DNA of 64,000 nt, taken from the NCBI RefSeq assembly GCF_003933735.1, contig NZ_RSED01000017.1, positions 23,953 to 87,952 of the forward strand, read 5' to 3'. The stretch is from Aquabacterium soli. Lineage in GTDB: Bacteria > Pseudomonadota > Gammaproteobacteria > Burkholderiales > Burkholderiaceae_C. Positions 1 to 7,994 of the stretch are shown here, piece after piece. The notes below the pieces were generated by a model. That model did not search any database and had not been told where the DNA came from. It saw nothing but the letters and a program-made list of their open reading frames with translations. How positions within the stretch are numbered: position 1 is the stretch's first letter; every line of letters begins with the position of its first letter. A program made the position numbers and the translations under genes.

Positions 1-6
1 CCCTCA

Positions 7-1047
7 TCAACGGTGCTGCAGGTCGGTGGCGTTGGGGATGCCGGGGATGGGGCAATCCTCCACGCCGGGTGCCGAGCGTGTGAAGGACTCGACCATCTCA
101 CGCGTGCCCTCGGGGTCGGTCACCCACTTGGTGTAGAAGTCATACGGGCAGGCGGCCACGCCGTGGGCGTTTTCACGCGAGTTGATCTTGCCGGTGTAGC
201 CGCGGTGCAGCAGCTTGTAGAGGTGGTTTTCCGATTGCATGGTGCGGCGCGCATCGCGGATCAGGCTGGTCGACAGCGCGGCGTACTGGATGCCGTAGTC
301 CTCTTCGCCGCATTCGCCCAGCGTCCGGCCGTCGAAGCCGATGATGGCGCTGTGCCCGAAGTAGCTGTAGACGCCATCGAAGCCGGCCGCGTTGGCCACG
401 GCCACGTAGCTGTTGTTGGCCCAGGCCATGGCCTTGGCCATCAGCACCTGCTGGTCCTTGGCGGGGTACATGTAGCCCTGGCAGCGCACGATCAGCTCGG
501 CGCCCTTCATGGCGCAGTCGCGCCAGATCTCGGGGTAGTTGCCGTCGTCGCAGATGATCAGGCTGACCTTCAGGCCCTTGGGGCCTTCGCTCACGTAGGT
601 GCAGTTGCCGGGGTACCAGCCCTCGATGGGCACCCAGGGCATGATCTTGCGGTACTTCTGGACGATCTCGCCCTGGTCGTTCATCAGGATCAGGGTGTTG
701 TACGGCGCCTTGTTGGGGTGCTCTTCATGGCGCTCGCCGGTCAGCGAGAACACGCCCCACACCTTGGCCTTGCGGCAGGCGGCCGCGAAGATCTCGGTCT
801 CCTCGCCCGGGATGGCGGCCGCTGTGTCGTACATCTCCTTCGAGTCGTACATGATCCCGTGGGTGGAGTACTCGGGAAAGATCACCAGGTCCAGGCCGGG
901 CAGGCCCAGCTTCATGCCCTCGATCATCTCGCCGATCTTGCGGGCGTTGGCCAGCACTTCTGCCTTGGTGTGCAGGCGCGGCATCTTGTAGTTGACGACG
1001 GCCACGCCGACGGTGTCCTTGCTGCTGGAAATATCGCCGTGCATCAT
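7..1047 (-). CDS. amiE: Aliphatic amidase
   Basis: Hydrolyses short aliphatic amides to the acid and ammonia in the cytoplasm. The 346-residue protein has the length of Pseudomonas aeruginosa AmiE and aligns along its whole length from memory (MxHGDISSS start, [24 protein letters not shown]). The nitrilase-superfamily Glu-Lys-Cys triad is present: Glu59 in FPEYSTHG, Lys134 in the KYRKIMPW segment and Cys166 in [11 protein letters not shown] chose the first ATG of a double ATG; an AGGAG lies 8 bases upstream, and the frame upstream of it does not resemble the family. It is divergent from amiC-amiR and has a terminator-bearing leader, so it is probably controlled by AmiR antitermination. A degenerate paralogue lies at 18299-19111. 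Confidence 0.96.
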   Translation of the reverse strand: MMHGDISSSKDTVGVAVVNYKMPRLHTKAEVLANARKIGEMIEGMKLGLPGLDLVIFPEYSTHGIMYDSKEMYDTAAAIPGEETEIFAAACRKAKVWGVFSLTGERHEEHPNKAPYNTLILMNDQGEIVQKYRKIMPWVPIEGWYPGNCTYVSEGPKGLKVSLIICDDGNYPEIWRDCAMKGAELIVRCQGYMYPAKDQQVLMAKAMAWANNSYVAVANAAGFDGVYSYFGHSAIIGFDGRTLGECGEEDYGIQYAALSTSLIRDARRTMQSENHLYKLLHRGYTGKINSRENAHGVAACPYDFYTKWVTDPEGTREMVESFTRSAPGVEDCPIPGIPNATDLQHR

Positions 1048-1214
1048 TTGGAAAGCTCCTGGTGTGTCAAACAGAAAACGAAGGGACGAGCTCGCCTGCA
1101 TCCGCATGCGAGATGGGATGGAGGAGGCAGGGAGGTGAAACGCTCTGCGAAGGCGCCACGCTGGTGTGGCGGTGCGTGTCTGGAGGGCACGCGATGCAGG
1201 CATCAAGCGAACAA

Positions 1215-1255
1215 GAAAAAAGGCCTGACAGCGCATGTCTGCGCGATCAGGCCTT
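1215..1255 (-). terminator. amiE leader terminator (attenuator)
   Basis: On the minus strand, 9-bp arms AAGGCCTGA (1255-1247) and TCAGGCCTT (1228-1220) enclose a further GCGCA/TGCGC stem with a GACA tetraloop. A run of Ts (1219-1215) follows. It lies between the amiE promoter and the amiE start, 168 bases before the ATG, so it would stop transcription unless antiterminated. This is the expected target of AmiR-type control. Confidence 0.88.
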
Positions 1256-1297
1256 GTTGCCTTGGCAGCGCCCCGACGATGTTGTCGCGGGCACTGC
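1249..1297 (-). ncRNA. Candidate ANTAR-type antiterminator, two hairpins
   Basis: Just after the predicted transcription start, hairpin 1 (1297-1265) has a 9-bp outer stem, a bulged G, a 4-bp CGAC/GTCG stem and the six-base loop AACATC. Two bases later hairpin 2 (1262-1249) has stem AGGC/GCCT and the six-base loop AACAAG. The 3' arm of hairpin 2 is made from bases of the terminator's 5' arm, so the two folds exclude each other. ANTAR proteins are known to bind paired hairpins with six-base loops having A at position 1 and G at position 4. Here A1 fits but position 4 is A in both loops as I fold it, so the exact pairing needs checking. Confidence 0.6.
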
Positions 1298-1306
1298 GGT
1301 GGAATC

Positions 1307-1336
1307 AATATAAGGGCGGCCTTCAAGCCCTGTCAA
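1307..1336 (-). promoter_or_regulatory. Sigma-70 type promoter of amiE
   Basis: On the minus strand a perfect -35 TTGACA (1336-1331) is followed after 18 bases by TATATT (1312-1307). Transcription would start near 1300, immediately before the two-hairpin leader. A strong constitutive promoter followed by an attenuator matches ami control by antitermination. Confidence 0.8.
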
Positions 1337-1370
1337 GCATGCTTGAGCAGGCCACGAAAATATTGTGGCC
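1333..1370. promoter_or_regulatory. Two inverted repeats in the amiE/amiC intergenic region
   Basis: A perfect 14-base palindrome TCAAGCATGCTTGA (1333-1346) overlaps the amiE -35 box. Next to it GGCCAC(N9)GTGGCC (1350-1370) lies between the divergent genes. Both have the form of operators for a dimeric DNA-binding protein. AmiR is an RNA-binding antiterminator, so any such regulator would be a different protein and is not identified here. Confidence 0.4.
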
Positions 1371-1390
1371 GGGCTTGCACGTTTGCGAGA

Positions 1391-2605
1391 ATGAAAGGAA
1401 CGACAACCACCTTGAATGCTGTAGCCGTGGCCAACACCAGTCCCATCAACGTGGGCGTTCTGTTCTCCAGCGAGGGGACCACCGCGGGGATCGAACGGTC
1501 TCAACTTCTGGGTACCTTGTTCGCGATCCACGAGATCAACGACGCTGGCGGCATCGATGGCCGAGAGCTGGTGGCCGTGCACCGCGATCCGCAGTCCAGC
1601 CTGCAGCGCTACCAGCAACTGGCCACGCAGCTGGTGCGTGATGACGGTGTGCACGTGATCTTCGGCTGCTACATGTCGAGCACACGCAAGGCCGTGATCC
1701 CGGTGGTCGAGAAGTGGAACCGCCTGCTGTTCTACCCCACGCTGTACGAAGGCTTCGAGTTCTCGAACAACGTGATCTACACGGGTGCGGCGCCCAACCA
1801 GAACAGCGTGCTGTTGGCCGACTACATGACGCGCCACTTCGGATCGCGCGTCTACATGGTGGGCAGCGACTACATCTACCCATACGAGTCGAACCGCCTG
1901 ATGAGCGACTTCGTGCTGACGCGGCCTGGTGGCACCAAGGTAGGCGAGCGCTATGTGCGGCTCGATGCCACCGAGAAGGATTTCGCGCCCATCATCAAGG
2001 ACATCCTCGACAAGCAGCCGGACTTCATCTTCTCGACCGTGGTGGGCGCCGGCACGCGCCTGCTCTACCAGGCCTATGCCGAGGCCGGACTGGACCCGCG
2101 CCGCATGCCCATCGCCAGCCTGACCACCTGCGAGGTCGAAGCCGCGGAGATGGGCGTTTCGGTGGCGCAGGGGCACATCACCGCGGCGCCGTATTTCCAG
2201 TCGCTGGACACCGCGCTCAACCACGAATGTCTGGCGCGCTTCAAGGCGCGGTTCGGATCCGAGGTGCAGCCCAACATGTGCTGGGAGGCCGCGTACTTCC
2301 AGGTGCACCTGTTCGCCAATGCCTTGCGTGCGGCTGGCAGCGATCAGCTTGATCGCCTGTTGCCCAGCTTGCTGGGCAGTGAGCTCGATGCGCCGCAGGG
2401 CCGCGTGCGCATCGACCCGGCCAACCACCACACCCGTCTGTACCCGCGCATCGGCCGTGTCGATGCGCAAGGGCAGTACGAGGTGCTGGCCGAAACCGCC
2501 CAGGGCATCGAGCCCGATCCCTACCTGGTCAACCATTCCGTGGGCGAGTGGAACGATCCGCTGGTGCTCAAGGTGTTGAAGGGGGCACGCCATGGCCGCC
2601 CCTGA
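1391..2605 (+). CDS. amiC: Amide sensor, negative regulator of AmiR
   Basis: A periplasmic-binding-protein-like ligand sensor that acts in the cytoplasm. In Pseudomonas it holds AmiR inactive until an amide binds. The 404-residue protein shows AmiC-family blocks: INVGVLFS near the N terminus, GCYMSSTRKAV, a YEGFEFSNNVIYTGAAPNQNS-type stretch (residues about 117-136), GSDYIYPYESN, FSTVVGAGT, and DAPQGRVRI in the C-terminal part. It lacks a signal peptide, as expected for this regulator. The ATG at 1391 begins about 18 residues before the conserved core; no strong ribosome site precedes it and the start could be slightly different. It overlaps amiR by 14 bases. Confidence 0.92.
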   Translation: MKGTTTTLNAVAVANTSPINVGVLFSSEGTTAGIERSQLLGTLFAIHEINDAGGIDGRELVAVHRDPQSSLQRYQQLATQLVRDDGVHVIFGCYMSSTRKAVIPVVEKWNRLLFYPTLYEGFEFSNNVIYTGAAPNQNSVLLADYMTRHFGSRVYMVGSDYIYPYESNRLMSDFVLTRPGGTKVGERYVRLDATEKDFAPIIKDILDKQPDFIFSTVVGAGTRLLYQAYAEAGLDPRRMPIASLTTCEVEAAEMGVSVAQGHITAAPYFQSLDTALNHECLARFKARFGSEVQPNMCWEAAYFQVHLFANALRAAGSDQLDRLLPSLLGSELDAPQGRVRIDPANHHTRLYPRIGRVDAQGQYEVLAETAQGIEPDPYLVNHSVGEWNDPLVLKVLKGARHGRP

Positions 2606-3239
2606 TGCCAAGCCACGTGTGTCCGGGCGGGGCAAGCGCGCCACGCCCGATCTGCTCAAGAAGCTGCGCCACCTGCGTGTGGCGGTGTTCCACCCCAAGG
2701 ACGCCGATGGCGAGATGCTGACGGGGCAGTTGCAGCGCATCGGCTGCCACGCGCTCACCTTCTGGCCACCGCTGGAGGTCTTGCCCGACACGGTGGACGT
2801 GGTGTTCTGCGCTGTCCGCCCCGAACTGGCCGCGCGCAACTATGCCTGGGCCCGGGCCGAGTTGCCCCCGGCCATCGTGGCCGTGATCGATTATGAGAAC
2901 CCCACCATCCTCGATGCCGTGCTGGAGCTGGGCGCACAGGCCGTGCTGACCACGCCACTGCGCTCGTCCGGCGTGCTGTCGTCGCTGGTGATGGCCTTGG
3001 CCGTGAACGACGAGATGAAAGAGGGCCGCAAGCGCGTGGCCCGCCTGGAGAAGAAGCTGCTGGCCGCCAACCAGATCAGCGAGGCCAAGCTGATCCTGAT
3101 GCGCACCCGCCAGGTGAGCGATACCGAGGCTTACCGCCTGATCCGTGAGCAGGCCATGAGCAAGCGGGTGGGCACGGAAGAGATCGCCAGCGCCATCATC
3201 CAGGCCGATGCGGTGCTGAACTACCGCGAGCGCGATTGA
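2592..3239 (+). CDS. amiR: Transcription antiterminator, ANTAR domain
   Basis: Binds leader RNA and prevents termination upstream of amidase genes when released by AmiC. The 215 residues comprise an N-terminal receiver-like fold without a clear phospho-acceptor motif (about 22-140), a coiled coil (about 140-170) and a C-terminal ANTAR three-helix domain (about 165-210; KLILMRTRQVSDTEAYRLIREQ region). AAGGGGG lies 6 bases before the ATG. Translation is probably coupled to amiC through the 14-base overlap. Its likely target is the amiE leader about 1.3 kb away on the opposite strand, so it must act in trans. Confidence 0.93.
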   Translation: MAAPDAKPRVSGRGKRATPDLLKKLRHLRVAVFHPKDADGEMLTGQLQRIGCHALTFWPPLEVLPDTVDVVFCAVRPELAARNYAWARAELPPAIVAVIDYENPTILDAVLELGAQAVLTTPLRSSGVLSSLVMALAVNDEMKEGRKRVARLEKKLLAANQISEAKLILMRTRQVSDTEAYRLIREQAMSKRVGTEEIASAIIQADAVLNYRERD

Positions 3240-3359
3240 AGCCGGCGCCAAGTGGATAGGTGAACCTCGGTTTTGGGATAGCGCATCGCCGCCGTCGATT
3301 CAAAGATGGCCAGCGCTCGTTTGGTGCTGAGCGCGTGTTCCCAAACCATTGGAGAGTTC

Positions 3360-3938
3360 ATGCACAAGCTGTTGAGCCTTGCCTTCGTCGCATCCATGTC
3401 CGCAGCGGCGTTTGCCAGCCCATTGCCGGGCGTCCGCGGGGTGGACCATGTGGGCTTCACCGTTCCCAATGCCGATGCCGCCGTCCGCTTTTTCAATGAG
3501 GTCCTTGGGTGCGAAGAGGCCTTCAGGTTCGGGCCCATCAAGGATGAGCAAGGCACGTTGATGCAGGATCTGGTCAACGTGAACCCGCGGGCCGAGATCC
3601 AGCAGATCGTGATGATGCGGTGTGGGGCAGGGTCCAACATCGAGATCTTCCAATACAAGACGCCGGACCAGGCCGCAACACAACCCAGGAACAGCGACAT
3701 AGGCGGTCACCATGTGGCGTTCTATGTGGAAGACCTGGCCAGTGCCGTCAAGCAGGCCAGGAGCCTGGGGGTGAAGACCTTCATCGGGCCGTTTCCCATC
3801 ACCGACGGTCCGGCAGCGGGGCAATCGATCACGTATGTGCTCACCCCCTGGGGTATGCAGCTGGAGCTCATCTCGTATCCCAAAGGCATGGCCTACGAAG
3901 AAAAGGCCAAGGTCAAGCTTTGGCAGCCGGGCCGTTGA
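3360..3938 (+). CDS. Secreted VOC (glyoxalase-fold) protein
   Basis: A 192-residue protein with a signal peptide (residues 1 to about 19, ending AAAFAS) and one vicinal-oxygen-chelate domain made of two beta-alpha-beta-beta-beta modules. The first begins VRGVDHVGFTVP with metal-ligand-like His; the second begins GGHHVAFYVED. The downstream ELISYPKG includes the usual Glu near the second module's end. VOC proteins are metal-dependent lyases, isomerases or dioxygenases; the substrate cannot be told here. GGAG lies 5 bases before the ATG. A periplasmic location is unusual for this fold. It stands alone between amiR and an esterase gene. Confidence 0.8.
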   Translation: MHKLLSLAFVASMSAAAFASPLPGVRGVDHVGFTVPNADAAVRFFNEVLGCEEAFRFGPIKDEQGTLMQDLVNVNPRAEIQQIVMMRCGAGSNIEIFQYKTPDQAATQPRNSDIGGHHVAFYVEDLASAVKQARSLGVKTFIGPFPITDGPAAGQSITYVLTPWGMQLELISYPKGMAYEEKAKVKLWQPGR

Positions 3939-4046
3939 GTCATTAGGGGGGTGATGGCCCTTTACACCCGCCGGGTTCGCCGTTTAAGCTGAGGCACATG
4001 CTGCGGTGCAGCAAGAACAACGAGCCACTGAAAGCGGGGGTGAACC

Positions 4047-5240
4047 ATGGGTGCCGATGCCATCGGGCTGCGCCGTGCGCGCGGCATGTTGAAGGACGTG
4101 GTGCGGAGCTTGGCGCTGGGTGCTGCAGTACTGGCCACCCTGCTGGGCACGGTAAAGGCCGAGGTGCTGCCCCACCTGCCTTCGCTTGCGCTGAAGGTCG
4201 ATGAGGTCACGGTCTCCGGCCTGTCTTCCGGCGCCTACATGGCCGGCCAGTTCGGTGTGGCCTATTCGGCGTCGCTGTCGGGGGCGGCAGTACTGGCAGG
4301 CGGGCCGTATGGCTGCTCCCGCGGGTCCGTCAGCACGGCCATGCTGGGGTGCTCCTGCCCGGCTGAAAAGCCCTTGATGCTCAGCCTGTTGCAGGCTTTT
4401 CCCGGCATGGCCTGCACGGCCTTCAGCCCCGGGGTGTACGAGGTGTTCAGCGAACGGGCGGTGAAGGGCAACCGGGGCGCCATCGACGATCCCACTCACC
4501 TTGAACGGCACCGCATCTACCTGCTCTCCGGAGGGCAGGATCACGTGGTCGAGCGCAACTTGGTCGACGCGGCCGGTTTGCTCTACCGGCATCTGGGGGT
4601 GCCTGAGGCGCAGATCCACCATGAACACCTGCCCAAGGCTGGGCACGCCTTTCCCAGCCTGCAGGCCACGGCAGCCTGCGGGGTGACGAAATCACCCTTC
4701 ATCAACCAGTGCCAGGTGGACACAGCGGGTGAGCTGCTCAAGTGGCTGCACCCCGATCTGGCGGCCGTGACGCCCGTCGATGCGGACGAAGGCGCCCTCT
4801 ATCAATTCAGCCAGCGCCCTTACACCGCGGGATCGGCGTTCACCAGCATGGACACCACCGGCTGGGTCTATGTGCCCAAGGCCTGCAAGGAGCCTGGCGT
4901 GGGCTGCCGGCTGCATGTGGCCTTCCACGGGTGCGAGCAGGGGCAGAGCTTCAAGGGTGAAGGGCAGGGCGCCTACGGCCTGCAGTTCGTCAAAGGTGCG
5001 GGTTACAACCGCTGGGCCGAGGCCGGCCGTGTCGTGGTGCTGTACCCGCAGGTCAAGCCGAGCACACGCGGCAGCTTCTACCAGCCCTACCAGTTCAACC
5101 CCAAGGGGTGCTGGGATTTCTGGGGCTATACCGAGAAATATGCCGCGAACAACGCGGGCGCCCCCAATTTCGCCAAGAAGTCCGCCCCGCAGATGCGCGC
5201 CGTCAAGGCGATGATCGACGATCTGCTCAAAGCTCCCTGA
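4047..5240 (+). CDS. Secreted PHB-depolymerase-like esterase
   Basis: A 397-residue alpha/beta hydrolase related to short-chain poly(3-hydroxybutyrate) depolymerases with a type 2 catalytic domain. A signal segment of about 38 residues ends GTVKA. The lipase box is GLSSG (nucleophile Ser60), the likely acid is in GGQDHVV and the likely His is in GHAFPS. Several cysteines (GCSRG, GCSCPAE, FHGCEQG) suggest disulphides in an exported enzyme. The first ATG follows a GGGGGTGA at suitable distance; an ATG 13 codons later would give a shorter signal peptide. It may hydrolyse released PHB or other short polyesters. No linker or substrate-binding domain typical of full extracellular depolymerases was seen. 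Confidence 0.82.
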   Translation: MGADAIGLRRARGMLKDVVRSLALGAAVLATLLGTVKAEVLPHLPSLALKVDEVTVSGLSSGAYMAGQFGVAYSASLSGAAVLAGGPYGCSRGSVSTAMLGCSCPAEKPLMLSLLQAFPGMACTAFSPGVYEVFSERAVKGNRGAIDDPTHLERHRIYLLSGGQDHVVERNLVDAAGLLYRHLGVPEAQIHHEHLPKAGHAFPSLQATAACGVTKSPFINQCQVDTAGELLKWLHPDLAAVTPVDADEGALYQFSQRPYTAGSAFTSMDTTGWVYVPKACKEPGVGCRLHVAFHGCEQGQSFKGEGQGAYGLQFVKGAGYNRWAEAGRVVVLYPQVKPSTRGSFYQPYQFNPKGCWDFWGYTEKYAANNAGAPNFAKKSAPQMRAVKAMIDDLLKAP

Positions 5241-5281
5241 ATGGTGCTCAAGCTCCTCCCCGGAGCGCCGACAACGACGGG

Positions 5282-7027
5282 GTGAAGCTGTTATCCATTC
5301 TTTCGCGCCGATTCTCGGCCCTGGCCAGTTTTCGGGCGCAGTCGGCCCTGCTGTTCGGTGGGCTGGTGCTCGTGTTGACGGCGACCCTGGCGCTGGTGGT
5401 GTACCTGCTGATGGCGCGCCAGGCCGTGAGCGACCAGGGCCAGACACTCCATACCCAGGCGGCCAGCACCAGCGTGATGCTGGCCGAAGGCCTGTACGAA
5501 CGCATGCGCGAGGTGGATCTGCTGGCCTCGTCAGCCGCCTTGACGCAGGATGGCGGAGGCGTGATCAAGCCGGACGGCTGGTTGCCGGTGCTGGAGAAGA
5601 TGCAGGAGACCCGGCCCCAGTTCGCCTGGTTGGGCGTGACCGATGCACAAGGGGTCGTCAAGGTGGCCGCCCACGGGCTGCTCGAAGGCAAGGATGTGTC
5701 CGCCAGGCCTTGGTTCAAGGCCGCTTTGAAAGGCCCGGCCGCAGGGGATGTGCACCCTGCCAAGCTGCTGGCCACATTGCTGCCCACGCAGGTTGACAAC
5801 GAACCCTGGCGCTTCATCGATTTTTCCGCCCCGCTGATCGACAGCAACGGCACGGTGGTGGGGGTGCTGGGCGTGCACGGCAGCTGGCGTTGGGCTCAGG
5901 ATGTGATCGAATCGCTGCTGCCGCAAGGATCGCGATACGAGAAAGTGCAGGTCTTTATCCTGGACAAGGGTGGCCTGGTGATCCACCAGCCCAAGGGCCT
6001 GACGGGTCTGGACAAAGCCTTGTCCATGCCCAAGGGGCTGGCGCATGGTGCTGCCGTGATGGACTGGCCTGATGGCGGGCGCTACCTCACGGCTCTGGCC
6101 CGCGTGCCGGCGCGCAATGCCTTGACGGACCTGGGCTGGACCGTGGTGGTGCGACAGCCACCCGAAGTGGCCATCAAGCTGGCCGTGCAGGTTCAGAAAA
6201 CGGTGATCGCCGTGGGCGTGGTGGTGGGCGTGCTCGGGGTGCTGATGGTCTGGTGGCTGGCCGGGCGACTGAACCGGCCTCTGGTCGACATGGCCCGGGC
6301 GGCCGACCGCATCGCAGCCGGAGACCGCAGCGTGCACATGGGCCACCACCGCGGTGCGGCCGAGCTGATGCAGGTGTCGGCTGCCGTGGACCACATGACC
6401 CGGGAGTTGCTGCAGCGCGAGCAGGCCCTGGTGGCCTCGCGCGACGAGCTGGAGCGCAAGGTGCGCGAGCGCACGGCCGAACTCCAGGCCAGCAATGCCG
6501 AACTGGCCCGCGCCAACACCGAGCTGGACAACCTGTCGCGTCACGATGCGCTGACCAAGCTGCCGAACCGCCGCGCCGCCGATGAGCGCCTGCTGCACGA
6601 ACTGGCGCGCCACCGCCGCAGCCAGACCCCGTTGACTTTGATGGTGGTGGACATCGACCACTTCAAGGCGATCAACGACACCCATGGACACGGCGTGGGC
6701 GACGAAGTGCTGGCCGAGGTGGCCCGGCGCATGTCCGTCACCTGCCGCGCATCGGATTTCGTGGCGCGCATGGGAGGCGAGGAGTTCCTGCTGATCCTGC
6801 CGGACACCGACCAGCGAGGTGGAGAACTGCTGGGCCGCAAGGTGCTGGAATGGGTGGCCTCCATGCCCGTGGGACCTGTGCCACGCGTCACCATCAGCGT
6901 CGGGCTGGTCAGCCTCGTGCCCCAGGGCGGCATGGCGCCAGGCCCCTTGATCGAGGCCGCAGACCAGGCGCTCTACCGTGCCAAGAACGCGGGGCGCAAC
7001 CGGGTCGAGGTGGGCGAACTCGCCTGA
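5282..7027 (+). CDS. Membrane diguanylate cyclase (CACHE-HAMP-GGDEF)
   Basis: Makes cyclic di-GMP from two GTP in response to a periplasmic signal. The 581 residues hold TM1 (about 19-41), a periplasmic double-CACHE sensor (about 50-285), TM2 (about 304-325), a HAMP segment, a short coiled coil and a GGDEF domain with the intact active site GGEEF. An inhibitory RxxD site (RASD) lies exactly five residues before it, so product inhibition is expected. I chose the GTG at 5282 because the frame upstream lies inside the esterase gene and a membrane segment follows soon after. The ribosome site (GGAG, 15 bases away) is weak. It converges on the exporter gene, with 4 bases between stops. Confidence 0.88.
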   Translation: MKLLSILSRRFSALASFRAQSALLFGGLVLVLTATLALVVYLLMARQAVSDQGQTLHTQAASTSVMLAEGLYERMREVDLLASSAALTQDGGGVIKPDGWLPVLEKMQETRPQFAWLGVTDAQGVVKVAAHGLLEGKDVSARPWFKAALKGPAAGDVHPAKLLATLLPTQVDNEPWRFIDFSAPLIDSNGTVVGVLGVHGSWRWAQDVIESLLPQGSRYEKVQVFILDKGGLVIHQPKGLTGLDKALSMPKGLAHGAAVMDWPDGGRYLTALARVPARNALTDLGWTVVVRQPPEVAIKLAVQVQKTVIAVGVVVGVLGVLMVWWLAGRLNRPLVDMARAADRIAAGDRSVHMGHHRGAAELMQVSAAVDHMTRELLQREQALVASRDELERKVRERTAELQASNAELARANTELDNLSRHDALTKLPNRRAADERLLHELARHRRSQTPLTLMVVDIDHFKAINDTHGHGVGDEVLAEVARRMSVTCRASDFVARMGGEEFLLILPDTDQRGGELLGRKVLEWVASMPVGPVPRVTISVGLVSLVPQGGMAPGPLIEAADQALYRAKNAGRNRVEVGELA

Positions 7028-7031
7028 GGGC

Positions 7032-7940
7032 TCAGGGTGTGGCGCGTGCCTGCCGCGGCGGGCGTGCGCAAAGGTAGGCGCCCAGGGACACCAGGGCCAG
7101 ACCGGCCACCAGCCAGACGGTCAGCGGCTCGTCGAGCAGCGGCACGGCACCCAGCCCGGCCAGCACGGGCACCAGTGCCACCAGCGCACCTGTGCGCTCG
7201 GCCCCCAGGATCTCCACGGCCCGCAGGAACATGATCATCGCGATGATGGTGGGCCCCAGGCCCTGGTAAAGCCCTTGCAGCACCAGCATCGACATGGGCA
7301 CCTGGTCGAGATGGCGCGGCAGCCACAGCCAGTACACCGGCAGATAGACCAGGGCCGAGGCGATCGCCACGAAGCGTGTCAACAGCCAGGGGTCGAAGGC
7401 CCACTTCTTGACCAGCACACTGTAGGCCGCCCAGGCCACCGAGGCGCACAGGATCAGCGCATCGCCGGCCAGGGTGCTCTGGCCATGGTGGGCGCCGGTG
7501 ATCTGCGGGACGGCCACGCAAGCCACGCCCAGTGCGATCGGCAGCAAACCCCAAAGGCGTTGCCGGTCAGGGCGCGAGCCCAGCAGGACCCAGGCAAGGG
7601 CCGTCACGAGAAAAGGTTGCATCCCGGGCAACAGGATCCCGCCATGGGCTGCTGGCGCCAGCTTGAAGCCTGCGTAGATGAACCCCAGGAAGATGATCCC
7701 ACCCACCCAGGCCAGGATCCACAGCCGCGGGTTGCGCCACGTGCCCGCGGGCAGCCGCAGAGAGAACGGCAACAGGAACAGGGCGGCCGTGCCCAGCCGA
7801 AGCGCGACGATGTCCCAGCCGGTGAGGGCGGTCTTGCCACCCAGGCGCGAGATGAGGATGAAGCCGGCCCAGATCACGACGGTGGTCAGGGCGGCGATGT
7901 ATCCCTGCATCAGGGAATTCGGGCGGTTGGCAGACAGCAT
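7032..7940 (-). CDS. EamA/DMT-family exporter
   Basis: A 302-residue inner-membrane protein of the drug/metabolite transporter superfamily. About ten hydrophobic segments are visible, arranged as two EamA repeats. The first begins at residue about 12 (YIAALTTVVIWAGF) and the second near 165 (DALILCASVAWAAYSVLVKKW), with the family's characteristic PLLDEP near the end of repeat 2. Members export amino acids, metabolites or toxic compounds; the substrate is not predictable. The first ATG lacks a clear ribosome site, and an internal ATG ten codons on is possible. Confidence 0.88.
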   Translation of the reverse strand: MLSANRPNSLMQGYIAALTTVVIWAGFILISRLGGKTALTGWDIVALRLGTAALFLLPFSLRLPAGTWRNPRLWILAWVGGIIFLGFIYAGFKLAPAAHGGILLPGMQPFLVTALAWVLLGSRPDRQRLWGLLPIALGVACVAVPQITGAHHGQSTLAGDALILCASVAWAAYSVLVKKWAFDPWLLTRFVAIASALVYLPVYWLWLPRHLDQVPMSMLVLQGLYQGLGPTIIAMIMFLRAVEILGAERTGALVALVPVLAGLGAVPLLDEPLTVWLVAGLALVSLGAYLCARPPRQARATP

Positions 7941-7994
7941 GGGCCGCCAGTCTAGCGGCCCATGGCGTGTGCTGCCGGCCTGAGGGCTCTGGCC

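Noticed and set aside
13..1641. Long plus-strand open frame opposite amiE
   Set aside because: It is an antisense shadow of the amidase gene, with Val/Ala/Gly/His-rich composition typical of such frames in high-GC DNA.
5531..6691. Long His-rich minus-strand frame opposite the diguanylate cyclase gene
   Set aside because: No family resemblance and the opposite strand carries a complete, motif-intact gene.
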